Positions 1-7,200 of a DNA stretch of 24,488 nucleotides are shown here, piece after piece. The notes under the pieces were generated by a model. That model was not told the origin of the DNA. It did no database searches and was given only the letters and a program-made list of their open reading frames with translations. Positions within the stretch are counted from its first letter, which is position 1, and each line of letters begins with the position of its first letter. The stretch comes from Terriglobales bacterium (GTDB lineage Bacteria > Acidobacteriota > Terriglobia > Terriglobales > Gp1-AA117): contig JASLFF010000733.1 in the NCBI GenBank assembly GCA_030150795.1, forward strand, positions 1 through 24,488, given 5' to 3'. The translations under genes were made by a program, and so were the position numbers.

Positions 1-158
1 TGTTGATTCAGCAATCGGTAAACCGGATACAGTGGGCGCTGCAAGAGATTTTGCCCGGTGAAAGGCCAGAGGGACAAGACATGCCATTCCCGCCCACATC
101 CAGCGAAATAAAAGGACCGACAGTTGACCAGAAGACGGGCAGATCGTCCAACCTCTGA
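1..158 (+). CDS. C-terminal end of an unidentified upstream gene (partial)
   Basis: An open frame (codons beginning at base 3) runs from the window edge to a TGA at 156-158, about 51 codons. The tail is hydrophilic and proline-rich, and includes the peptide EILPGERPEGQDMPFPP. It has no membrane segment and no terminal aromatic residue of the kind expected for a TonB-dependent outer-membrane receptor. The stop lies 3 nt before the ATG of the PepSY gene, and that ATG has no good Shine-Dalgarno sequence, so translational coupling in one operon is likely. The family is not recognisable from this fragment. The frame being real is inferred from the tight spacing and absence of stops. Confidence 0.5.
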   Translation, partial: LIQQSVNRIQWALQEILPGERPEGQDMPFPPTSSEIKGPTVDQKTGRSSNL

Positions 159-161
159 GCA

Positions 162-1271
162 ATGAAAAAGCTGGTTTTCAACCTTCATCTATACATGGCG
201 CTGGCGGCGGGAGCTTTTATTTTGATCCTGGGATTGACCGGCAGCATCATGGCGTTTGAGCCGGAGCTTGATCACCTGCTGCATCCCAAGCGTTCTTACG
301 TCACGCCCGGCGCGCATGCTCTTTCTCTGGCGCAGATCAAGGAAGTTATGGCGCGGGCCTATCCCGGCGACAGCATCCAGATTTATAGGCTCTCCACTGC
401 GCCGGATCTATCGTATGTAGTTAGCCTGGAAAAGACCGGCGATGTTTACGTGAACCAATACACGGGAGAGGTCCTGGGCGTTCGCGGTGAAATGGAATTT
501 CTGGACTACGTGCATCAGCTCCATCTCCGCCTGCTGTGGCGAGGTACAAATGATCCCGGCAAAACGATCATTACGTGGTCCGGCGTAGCCGCATTGCTTC
601 TGGTGTGCTCCGGACTCTACCTGTGGTGGCCGCTAAAACGCATGCGAATGGCAAAAGGCACAACAGGACGCCGGGTGTGGTTTGATCTGCACAATGTAAC
701 AGGATTTTTTGCTTTCCTCTTTTTGCTGCTGCTTACACTCACCGGCGTGATGCTGGGATTTGAGCGCAGCGCGAACCAACTTCTTTACCGCATCACCGGG
801 ACGCAGCCATCGCAAATGCCGCACTCTGTACCTGCGCCACCGGAAGGCGCAACGCCATTGCAACCGGACCAAGCCATTGAGATTGCGCGCGCCGCAGTGC
901 CGGGCGCGACTCCGTTCTTGATCGTGATGCCCGAACCGCAGGGCGCATACCAGATCAGGCTGCGCTTTCCTGAAGACCTTACACCCGGTGGACGCAGCCG
1001 CGCGTTCGTGGACCAATACACGGGCAAAGTTCTGTTTGCTGAAGGTTCACGCACGGCCCCGGCAGGCACACGCTGGGCTATCGCGTACCGCGCCATTCAC
1101 ACCGGCGATATTTTTGGCATGGGCAGCAAGGTTGTAATGTCTGTGGCCAGCTTGGCCATGGCGTTCCAGATGTTCAGCGGCATCATGATGTGGTGGAAAC
1201 GCATTCGCGGGAAACGCGATGCTGCAATCCTGGCCGGTGCGCGGGTCAAGAACCAGCAAGCCGGACCATGA
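162..1271 (+). CDS. PepSY-associated transmembrane protein (putative ferric-siderophore reductase type)
   Basis: This is a 369-residue inner-membrane protein with the PepSY_TM layout. The predicted helices are at about 11-32, 136-156, 180-200 and 324-345. PepSY-like segments lie outside the membrane: around 50-105, ending in the typical VNQYTGEVLG, and 235-290, with DQAIEIARAAVPGA and VDQYTGKVL. Conserved histidines sit at or near helix ends (H9, H118, H121, H177, H313) and could bind haem. Relatives are encoded next to TonB-dependent receptors and include proteins proposed to reduce ferric siderophores in the periplasm. That role is inferred here because no receptor gene is visible. Length is normal for the family. 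The start follows the upstream stop by 3 nt. Confidence 0.85.
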   Translation: MKKLVFNLHLYMALAAGAFILILGLTGSIMAFEPELDHLLHPKRSYVTPGAHALSLAQIKEVMARAYPGDSIQIYRLSTAPDLSYVVSLEKTGDVYVNQYTGEVLGVRGEMEFLDYVHQLHLRLLWRGTNDPGKTIITWSGVAALLLVCSGLYLWWPLKRMRMAKGTTGRRVWFDLHNVTGFFAFLFLLLLTLTGVMLGFERSANQLLYRITGTQPSQMPHSVPAPPEGATPLQPDQAIEIARAAVPGATPFLIVMPEPQGAYQIRLRFPEDLTPGGRSRAFVDQYTGKVLFAEGSRTAPAGTRWAIAYRAIHTGDIFGMGSKVVMSVASLAMAFQMFSGIMMWWKRIRGKRDAAILAGARVKNQQAGP

Positions 1272-1317
1272 AAACGCAGCGCGTGAAAGCAACTGCTGTA
1301 ACATCCGTAAAGGCTGA

Positions 1318-1323
1318 TACAAT
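1318..1323 (+). promoter_or_regulatory. Possible -10 box upstream of the tRNA-Ser-like fragment and tRNA-Ser
   Basis: TACAAT at this position is a good -10 hexamer about 20 nt before the tRNA-like fragment at 1344. No convincing -35 hexamer is visible at 16-18 nt upstream, so the call is weak. Confidence 0.2.
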
Positions 1324-1343
1324 ACCTGAAGCCGCATACCTCC

Positions 1344-1367
1344 GGAGAGGGGGCCGAGTGGCTGAAG
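1344..1367 (+). repeat. tRNA-Ser 5'-half fragment
   Basis: These 24 bases match the first 24 bases of the intact tRNA-Ser at 1497-1520 with one difference (G for T at position 8). They cover the acceptor 5' strand and the D-arm start. The sequence then diverges completely and no matching acceptor 3' strand occurs before the intact tRNA, so this is not a second functional tRNA. It is either a relic of a duplicated tRNA gene or part of a structured leader. The 130 bases between it and the real tRNA contain a possible GGCAGC/GCTGCC stem but no credible gene. Confidence 0.6.
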
Positions 1368-1496
1368 TTGAGCCGTTAGGGCAGCGTGAGCGAGGCAATG
1401 CTGAGCGGGAGCTGCCAGGCGAAATCCCGAGCGTTTTTTGCGAGGGAGCTCAATCGACGCTCTTGTGCCCATGATGTTCCCGGCGGTTTTGTTCGC

Positions 1497-1590
1497 GGAG
1501 AGGTGGCCGAGTGGCTGAAGGCGGCGGTTTGCTAAACCGTTATAGGGGCTAACACCTCTATCGGGGGTTCGAATCCCCCCCTCTCCGCCA
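1497..1590 (+). tRNA. tRNA-Ser(GCU)
   Basis: The sequence folds as a class II tRNA. Acceptor strands GGAGAGG (1497-1503) and CCTCTCC (1580-1586) pair, with discriminator G1587 and an encoded CCA at 1588-1590. The D arm contains GGCCGAGTGGCTGAAGGC. The anticodon loop holds GCT at 1531-1533, reading AGC/AGU serine codons. A long variable arm (ATAGGGGC / ACCTCTAT) is typical of tRNA-Ser, and the T arm is GGGGGTTCGAATCCCCC. Its 3' end is copied twice downstream (4158-4176 and 6734-6750), which suggests that it has served as an integration site. Confidence 0.96.
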
Positions 1591-1918
1591 GACCATCGTT
1601 TTTATTTTCATTCCCTTACATCCCATTTAAAAGCCGCGTACCCATTACGTACCGCTGTACCTCGCGGTTTAAGCGCGTTCCTGCGGGTCGACTAAGGGCA
1701 TTTCGATTCCCGGCGCCCTCGTTCAGCCGAAAACGGAAATATGAGTCATATCGTATTTCTGATTCGGAGTTGCGGCGGTTCATTCGAAAGTACATGACTG
1801 CATAAAGCGAGACCGCATGGACGCGAGGCGTCCTGCCGAAGCGGTAGCGATAAGGGGACCTAAGAAAGCCGGGCCTATCGCCGGCTTTCGCTTTCATCTA
1901 TTAATTCTGAGACAACGA
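1591..1918. other. Gene-free stretch after tRNA-Ser
   Basis: No credible gene is visible between the tRNA and the convergent secreted-protein gene. The stretch contains a short inverted repeat GGACGC/GCGTCC (1819-1833) and the terminator-like hairpin listed separately. A short string at 1702-1716 resembles a generic tRNA T-arm/acceptor end but has no tRNA around it. Confidence 0.5.
1864..1889. terminator. Perfect 9-bp hairpin, likely terminator of the 1919-2716 gene
   Basis: GAAAGCCGG (1864-1872) and CCGGCTTTC (1881-1889) form a perfect stem with an 8-nt loop. It lies 29 nt past the stop codon of the minus-strand gene. No long T run follows on either strand, so efficiency is uncertain. Confidence 0.6.
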
Positions 1919-2716
1919 CTACGGATTGACCGTATAGGTGCTCCAGGATACCGATGGTTCCCTAAATGTGCCGTCATCATTGATTTCGGGCAGAAGGGTA
2001 TACGCTTCAATTGCCAGACGGAAATCCTGGCATTTGGCGAAGTCGCTATTTTTAGATTCAAGTTCCTTTCGCTTACTAGGGTTCTCTAGGATTCCCTTCC
2101 GATACCTCTTGAGCTGATCCTCACCCTTGGATTTCGCACGGCTGTTGTCCGGCTTAAATTCAATAATGTCGCAGGTCGTCCGTATGCAATCAGCCGGTCC
2201 GTTGCCGGTCTCGAACTCGTAAACTGGACAGCCGCGCTCTCGCGTTTCGTGCAGCTCGTTTCCCTTTTGGAGCATGTACGCAACGACTGGGTGGTTCGCC
2301 CCCCTGATACCTGCAGACATCCTCCGGATTGACTCCCAAGTATCATTGACTTTCCTCTTCAAATCCTCAGTGGCGCTATATTTGTCCTTTAGCGTAGGAT
2401 CTTTAAGGACGATGTCGAGCAACCCAAGTGCTTCATTCTTTCGCTTCTCCGCTTTCTCATAGCCATCCATTACCTTGTCTTTCGCCTCGCTCGATGCGCG
2501 TTGGGCAATGTCCCGCCGTTCATCTTGATCGCCGTCGGCGATAGCCCTCACAAGGTTTTGCGTATTTTGCTTGTCCAACTTCGTAAATTCCTCATAGTAG
2601 TAAAGGAAGTCCTTTGCGGAGCGTTCTGCATCGGAATAGGCGTCGGACGCAAACGCCCCTCGACATACAACGCAAGCAAACAGACTCAGAATTGATGTCA
2701 ATATTATTGTTTTCAT
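1919..2716 (-). CDS. Secreted hypothetical protein with possible PD-(D/E)XK-like motif
   Basis: This 265-residue protein has an N-terminal signal peptide (hydrophobic about 3-18, cleavage after AFASDA near 24). A helical, highly charged middle region (about 28-130) could form coiled coil. The C-terminal part (about 160-265) carries GPADCIRTTCDIIEFKPDN, with D176, D183, E186 and K188, followed by Q201 and Y205. The D...(I/V)ExK...QxxxY arrangement resembles PD-(D/E)XK nuclease-fold proteins, including some toxin domains. This is motif-level inference only. Cysteines at 163, 177, 182 and 229 could form disulfides after export. A Shine-Dalgarno-like AAGGAGTAAGAAAGC precedes the ATG. The gene lies in the first segment bounded by tRNA-Ser 3'-end copies, and by eye its base composition is more AT-rich than the surface-protein block. 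Confidence 0.7.
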   Translation of the reverse strand: MKTIILTSILSLFACVVCRGAFASDAYSDAERSAKDFLYYYEEFTKLDKQNTQNLVRAIADGDQDERRDIAQRASSEAKDKVMDGYEKAEKRKNEALGLLDIVLKDPTLKDKYSATEDLKRKVNDTWESIRRMSAGIRGANHPVVAYMLQKGNELHETRERGCPVYEFETGNGPADCIRTTCDIIEFKPDNSRAKSKGEDQLKRYRKGILENPSKRKELESKNSDFAKCQDFRLAIEAYTLLPEINDDGTFREPSVSWSTYTVNP

Positions 2717-3232
2717 GCTTTCTTACTCCTTCCGTTTTGACTGCCGGCCCCCCGGGATATTCCAGTGACCGTCCAAACGGCGGGTCGTTGGGAAAAATCC
2801 CGAAAGCGGCTCACGCTTTCTGCGGGAAACGGATACATCAAAATAGTGTTCTTGGCTGGAATTCCGTTACAGAGAGTTTTGTTTTTGCCGCTCGGCCCGG
2901 CTACTGAAAACGAAGTTCTGAGCGCCGGTCCGCAGCAACTTATATCCCGTCGTCGAACGGTAGGTAGAAAAAGAAGTAACGGGTGGGCGCTGCTGAGCCT
3001 GGTCGATTTTTAAATGGGATGCTAAAGTATTCCGGCACGGAAATCCTGCAAAGCCATCAAATTAACTATTGAAATCCGGCCGTCCTGAACTTTCTTGCCT
3101 TAGGATTCGTGTCACACGCATATCTGGCAGGTGAGCCTCGTCGCGGAGGGCATCAATGAATTTGTTCTAAGCAAAATTTCCGGCCAACTCCCTGGCGCAT
3201 GTTTCCCCAGGCACCTGAAAGGACGACTTCCC
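2717..3232. other. 516-bp intergenic region between divergent genes
   Basis: This is the shared upstream region of the minus-strand secreted protein and the plus-strand membrane protein. Short open frames occur on both strands but none has a convincing ribosome site or recognisable protein character. No repeat or RNA gene is apparent. It must hold the two divergent promoters, which cannot be placed with confidence. Confidence 0.5.
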
Positions 3233-3943
3233 ATGGCACGTAAGTGGTCGAGTAGAGATTTGCAACTGGTTGCCGCAGGACTGTTTTTGACGATTTTCTC
3301 CGTCTTGTTTGTACTGGTTGCTGCGTCATTAATCGGCCGATTGGTCGCATTGGGGTTTGCTCTTCTTTTCGGTGCATGCACCATAGGAGCTACCCTGCCT
3401 CTGCTGGGACTCGCCCCTGGCCGAGAGGTAGCGCGGAAAACCGCTCTACCAGCCCGTCCTGCTGTTAAACTCTCCGGTCCCGTGATCACCTCAGTAAAAG
3501 GCTTAGGAGAGATGCGACGAGATTCAGAAACCCCCGATTGGTTGTGCAGTGAGATAGTCAAGGTGGAACTACTCGATGGTAAGCTGCTGCCGTTCATCAT
3601 TGAAGAAGTGGATCTAGCTTCCTACCGGGAATCGATTGAATCCGCAGTGACAAATTTTCTTGCACTGAATGTGGGCCGGCGTGACGGCGTGACCGAGCTT
3701 GTCTATAAAAACTATGAGGTCTATCGCGGCGCAGTTGATCCGCCGCCTCCTGAAGTGAAGGACCCGTCAGACATATGGCGGTACATTTATCCCAGCGGTG
3801 TATTTGTGAAACAAGGACCGGAGGGCAAGGATTTCTATATCGTAGTTTCAGGTAATTGCGAATGGGAGATCGAGCACGGTCTGGAGATGGTCTTCAAGCA
3901 TGGAGACCAGATTGTGAGCGTAGGCCAGGCGGGCGATTGGTGA
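3233..3943 (+). CDS. Membrane-anchored protein with C-terminal domain resembling DUF6985
   Basis: This 236-residue protein begins at an ATG preceded by AAGGACGAC at good spacing. That start is preferred over an in-frame ATG 34 codons upstream, which would bury the hydrophobic segments behind an unremarkable leader. Two transmembrane helices lie at about 10-33 and 36-60. The remaining ~175 residues are soluble. The end has IYPSGVFVKQGPEGKDFYI then CEWEIEHGLEMVFKHGDQI, the 'W-E-E-H-G-L-x-hydrophobic-F-x-x-G' pattern I associate with DUF6985 proteins. No enzymatic residues are evident. It is divergent from the secreted protein at 1919-2716 and lies in the same tRNA-bounded segment. A toxin/protection pairing can be imagined but is not shown. 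Confidence 0.7.
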   Translation: MARKWSSRDLQLVAAGLFLTIFSVLFVLVAASLIGRLVALGFALLFGACTIGATLPLLGLAPGREVARKTALPARPAVKLSGPVITSVKGLGEMRRDSETPDWLCSEIVKVELLDGKLLPFIIEEVDLASYRESIESAVTNFLALNVGRRDGVTELVYKNYEVYRGAVDPPPPEVKDPSDIWRYIYPSGVFVKQGPEGKDFYIVVSGNCEWEIEHGLEMVFKHGDQIVSVGQAGDW

Positions 3944-4320
3944 TGATCTCCGGCCTGCGGTCCGGCTGAAAGCAGGGACCGCTCTCGCCCTATCAGGCGA
4001 TTGAGACGGAGCTTGCCTCCGTGCGGCAAGATGAGGAAGTTGAAGTGAAAGTCCGCGTGTGTATTACGTGTGTGGGAACCGCATCTTTGGAGTATCCTGC
4101 GTTTCGTTCGTTCCGGAAATTTAAAGTAACTTACGTGTTTTCAATACGGCGCGGTAATTCGAATCCCCTCTCCGCCAGAACGTTCCTCCTTTGATCATTG
4201 GGTTGGTGCCAAGCACAGTTCCGTTATTCCAGAGGGTTGTCATGAGGCAAATGCGATTTTGGCAATTTGCCTTTTAGCCAAAAACTAAAGGGCCAATCTC
4301 TTTTGTTATTATCTCTGGAC
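3944..4320. other. Intergenic stretch containing the first tRNA-Ser 3'-end copy
   Basis: After the stop of the membrane protein no complete gene is visible. An open stretch from about 3970 to 4190 on the plus strand reads partly like protein (SPYQAIETELASVRQDEE) but has no start codon context and runs through the tRNA-end repeat, so it may be a gene remnant. The repeat at 4146-4176 is described separately. Confidence 0.45.
4146..4176 (+). repeat. tRNA-Ser 3'-end direct repeat, copy A (candidate attachment site)
   Basis: The sequence from TTCGAAT to TCTCCGCC (4158-4176) reproduces the T-loop to acceptor end of the tRNA-Ser at 1497-1590, with three fewer Cs in the C run; the match continues into the flanking AGA. 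The preceding 12 bases, ACGGCGCGGTAA, are absent from the tRNA but are present at copy B. This is what a left junction of an integrated element would show: element arm, then the tRNA-derived core. No integrase gene is found in the bounded segment. Confidence 0.65.
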
Positions 4321-4942
4321 ATGACCATCCGCCATGCTCGTCTGGCTACCTTCCTTTTGTTGGTTGCAGCGTCTTTGCTCTCTCAGGCTCCATCGAGTAA
4401 GACAACGAAAACTGCACAACTGAAGCCTGATACAGGAACATTCGTTAACAACGTTTATACCAACCCTTATCTTGGCTTTTCCTACACTGCGCCCGGTGAA
4501 GGATGGACTTTGTCTCTGCAGGACGCAAAGACTGAGCAGTCGGAGCTACCAGGACAATTTCAATTGCTGCGTGCTGTCACGCGGCGGCAGGTGCTTCAAT
4601 TGAGGGCCGACGATGCCAGCTTCTACCAGCCTCGCATCACACTCGAAGTCTGGTTCAAAAACGCGCTACATCACGTGGCGGGTCAGAAGGGCATACAGAT
4701 AATAAAAGATTCTTATGCCGTTGAATACGCACGGACAGCATTTCTATCGCGCTGACTACCAGCAGAATTATGGTGACCAACTATTTTACGGATCCATTTT
4801 TGGCACCGAACACAACGGTTTTATGCTCAATTGGACCTTCGTCGCCAACTCTGAAGAGGCTCTCAAACAGCTCGTGGACTCACTGGGCACCCTCTCCTTT
4901 GCGCGCCCTCACAATGACGCCTTGGGGAAGTCACCAAACTAA
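4321..4942 (+). pseudogene. Exported hypothetical protein interrupted by a frameshift
   Basis: The first part (4321-4755) encodes a signal peptide (ATFLLLVAASLLSQA) and a domain containing NPYLGFSYTAPGEGWTL. It ends prematurely after the sequence EYARTAFLSR. In another frame the coding character resumes at about 4725 (HGQHFYRADYQQNYGDQ, YGSIFGTEHNGFMLNWTFV, LVDSLGTLSF) and stops at 4942. The two parts read as one ~207-residue exported protein split by a one-base change near 4720-4728. It could be a real pseudogene or a sequencing error. No family is recognised. The frame stays open upstream to a possible TTG start at 4267, but the ATG at 4321 gives a cleaner signal peptide. It converges with the phospholipase-like gene. 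Confidence 0.7.
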
Positions 4943-4954
4943 TCCGCTTGATGA

Positions 4955-4988
4955 GCCGCGGCCTTACGCGGTGAGACGAGGCCGCGGC
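4955..4988. terminator. Bidirectional hairpin between convergent genes
   Basis: GCCGCGGCC (4955-4963) and GGCCGCGGC (4980-4988) are perfect inverted repeats with a 16-nt loop. They lie between the end of the plus-strand pseudogene (4942) and the end of the minus-strand gene (5007). Neither side has a T run. Confidence 0.55.
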
Positions 4989-5006
4989 CATGGTACGTGA
5001 AAACCA

Positions 5007-6647
5007 TTAATGCCTCCTCAACGGCGGACTATCACCCGGTGAAGCCAGCGTGAGCTGGGGGACGTACTGATCGACGACTTGCTTGAGAACGCCCGGCCGG
5101 TTCGTGACGATTGCACGCGCACCGAGCTGCAGATAATTCACCATGCTTCTCTCGAGGTCGATCGTCCAAATGCCGGTAAGACTCACGTCTCCTGCGACTT
5201 GGGCCCTCACGCCACCTGAGATTTCGCGATAGAACGTATCCGCAAGACACGCCGTGATCCCCGTGGAATAAACCAGGTTGGGAAAGCCGGGAAGGACCCT
5301 CAGCCTCTCAACCACGTTGCTGGGGGCGTCGCCCGCGTGTGGGAGTGAGGAGCGGACCTGGTCGAGGCCGAAGAACATGCGCTGGAAGTAGGGGCCCTGC
5401 GCTGCTTCCTCTACGGCAAGCCGCAAGTAGAGGACATGCTCTACTTCCGGCGCCCCTACAACCACAATTCCTTTGTAGCCCTTATCAAACAGTTCTCTCT
5501 GCAGAAGCCGGACCACCTGCCTTCCAGCATTGGGGAGGTAGGTGTTATTGTCCAGCTTGCTATCGATATACACGAGCGCAACACCGGGAAGGTTAGCGAT
5601 AAAGTTGAGATGCTCCGCGGCGCCCGAACTCGCGTCGCACGAGTTATTGAGGCCATTGCTGCAGATGTGTCTGCCGGTCACCTTACAGCTGCAATCGCAG
5701 ACACCCCCATGTTTGAAAACTGAGGGTTCGCCGTTGGCGTTGAAGTTAAGGTCCATCTCCAGTCCGTTGGCGCCTTCCCCAATGGCCCACCTGGCGGCAT
5801 CATTGGTATTTGCCATGTGAGCGACGTTGTAGAACTTCTGAGGCTCGATCTCCGGCGGAGTAATCCAGTTGATGTTCGAGCTCCGAGGAAGAGTGCTGGC
5901 CGGTCGGAAGCAGCTCACGCCCGTGTTTGTGTACAGGATCGGGCATTCCCGATAGCAGCGCGCTCCAGACTTGAATTCGTCTGGGCTGCAACTCATACTG
6001 TCCATCCCGAGTGTGCTTACGGGGCGGAAACATGAAACACCTGTGTTCGTATATCCGCTTGGACAAGGCGTGTAGCAGCGGGCACCCGATTTGAACTCGC
6101 CCGGATTGCACGTCATGCTGCCCATGCCGAGCGTGCTCACCGGACGGAGGCAGGAAACGCCGGTGTTTGTGTATCCCTGGGGACAGTTCTTGTAACACCG
6201 GGCACCCGTTCTGAACTCGTCCGCACGGCACGTCATGCTGCCCATGCCAAGTGTCTTGGGAGGCCACACTCTCTGACATGTGGCGCCCCAATTCCTGAAG
6301 CCTGCGGGACAATCGGCAACGCGCGACCCGCCGTTACTGATCGAATCGGCTCCGCGGCCACAAGTGGCTCCATTGTTGGTATAACTCGGAGGACAATCGG
6401 CAACGCGCGATCCGCCGTTACCGAACGAATCGGCTCCACGACCGCAAGTGGCTCCATTGTTGGTATAACTCGGAGGACAATCGGCAACGCGCGATCCGTT
6501 GTTGGACATTGAATCTGCCCCGCGACCACAGGTAAGGCCGTTGTTGGTGTATCCAGGTGGACAGTTTTGAGCGAAAACAAAGCATGGCGTCATCAGCGCC
6601 AAGACCAATGTACAACCACTTGTGATTAACCGGCGAATATTGAGCAT
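5007..6647 (-). CDS. Secreted Cys-rich repeat protein with C-terminal sphingomyelinase D / PLD-toxin-like domain
   Basis: The protein has 546 residues, with a signal peptide at 1-26 (cleavage after VFA). Residues 28-112 hold three repeats of the type CPPSYTNNGATCGRGADS. Residues 131-252 hold three repeats combining LGMGSMTC, EFKSGARCY and YTNTGVSC. The C-terminal ~275 residues match the GDPD-like sphingomyelinase D pattern. H277 lies in the AHMAN motif, E297 and D299 in GANGLEMDLNF, H313 in KHGGVCDC, and D362 in VYIDSKLD. A late LGARAIVTNRP resembles the family's terminal GxxxxxTNxP. In spider and bacterial relatives the two histidines are catalytic and E/D/D bind magnesium, cleaving choline or other headgroups from sphingo- and lysophospholipids. 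Substrate here is unknown. The Cys-rich N-terminal half is not part of the known short toxins. AAGGGAAGG precedes the ATG. It is the main gene of the second tRNA-bounded segment. Confidence 0.8.
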   Translation of the reverse strand: MLNIRRLITSGCTLVLALMTPCFVFAQNCPPGYTNNGLTCGRGADSMSNNGSRVADCPPSYTNNGATCGRGADSFGNGGSRVADCPPSYTNNGATCGRGADSISNGGSRVADCPAGFRNWGATCQRVWPPKTLGMGSMTCRADEFRTGARCYKNCPQGYTNTGVSCLRPVSTLGMGSMTCNPGEFKSGARCYTPCPSGYTNTGVSCFRPVSTLGMDSMSCSPDEFKSGARCYRECPILYTNTGVSCFRPASTLPRSSNINWITPPEIEPQKFYNVAHMANTNDAARWAIGEGANGLEMDLNFNANGEPSVFKHGGVCDCSCKVTGRHICSNGLNNSCDASSGAAEHLNFIANLPGVALVYIDSKLDNNTYLPNAGRQVVRLLQRELFDKGYKGIVVVGAPEVEHVLYLRLAVEEAAQGPYFQRMFFGLDQVRSSLPHAGDAPSNVVERLRVLPGFPNLVYSTGITACLADTFYREISGGVRAQVAGDVSLTGIWTIDLERSMVNYLQLGARAIVTNRPGVLKQVVDQYVPQLTLASPGDSPPLRRH

Positions 6648-6718
6648 TGCCCTTCCCTTTCTTGTATGCCCATATGACCCACTCGTGATCCATTCTCTCT
6701 GCCAGGGGCGCCCAACAC

Positions 6719-6750
6719 ACGGCGCGGTAATTTGAATCCCCCTCTCCGCC
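6719..6750 (+). repeat. tRNA-Ser 3'-end direct repeat, copy B (candidate attachment site)
   Basis: This copy matches copy A (4146-4176) over 32 bases with one substitution and one extra C, including the non-tRNA arm ACGGCGCGGTAA. From GAAT (6734) to CTCCGCC (6750) it matches the tRNA-Ser 3' end. The spacings from the tRNA to copy A and from copy A to copy B are 2587 and 2574 bp, measured at the same base. Confidence 0.65.
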
Positions 6751-6833
6751 GGATTATCTAGTCACCTCTAAGAAAAATCAAAACGTTTCTGCAGCTTGCG
6801 GAAGTTATTAACAAGGTTCTGCATAGGAATGCC

Positions 6834-7200
6834 CTAAGGAAGCTTGTCGAAAAAGAGATAGACCGAAGCAATGCGACCGTTCCGGGCGACGATAAAATCG
6901 GCTCCCGCGTAAGCCGGCGGTTTGCCGGGAGCGCCAGATACTCATCGGACCCGTCCGGCATCACCTAATTCCTCAGGAGGGGAGAGCGGCTGATATTCAA
7001 AATCTGGATGTGTTGCTTTTATCGCGCCAGCAATGCGATCAATCTCACCACGGCCACGAAATATGCCACCTTTAGGGGTCATAGAATACTGCGTCCTCAT
7101 GAAAGATCTCATCGATTGCAGCGCGACGACGCACGGGATCATTTTCACCAAAAACATCGCGCAGATTACGAAGCAACAAGATCGATATGCTGTTGGACAT
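6834..7200 (-). pseudogene. NTF2/SnoaL-like protein, pseudogene (frameshift plus nonsense)
   Basis: On the minus strand an ATG at 7200 begins MSNSISILLLRNLRDVFGEN and continues through a typical nuclear-transport-factor-2-like start to FHEDAVFYDP. A stop follows because of one extra base near 7075. In the next frame the protein resumes as KGGIFRGRGEIDRIAGAI and [22 protein letters not shown] then replaces the expected tryptophan codon (near 6951), and the same frame goes on to [19 protein letters not shown] and LFFDKLP, ending at a TAG (6834-6836). One frameshift and one nonsense change in a ~121-residue gene indicate real decay rather than a single sequencing error. Relatives are small cone-fold proteins with varied ligands. 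GGAGA lies just upstream of the ATG. Confidence 0.75.

Noticed and set aside
1702..1716. TTCGATTCCCGGCGC resembles a tRNA T-loop and acceptor end
   Set aside because: No matching 5' acceptor strand, D arm or anticodon arm lies upstream. It is too short to call a tRNA or attachment site, although it lies near the tRNA-Ser locus.
1616..1897. 93-codon minus-strand frame downstream of the secreted protein
   Set aside because: It overlaps the terminator hairpin, lacks a ribosome site and has no coherent protein character.
2765..3013. Open frame of 82 codons on the plus strand in the intergenic region
   Set aside because: No ribosome site, and the composition (many Arg, Ser, Leu) looks like translated non-coding sequence. 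No recognisable protein pattern.
3970..4190. Open plus-strand stretch reading partly like protein
   Set aside because: It has no start codon, and it runs straight into the tRNA-end repeat. At most a gene remnant; not called as a gene.
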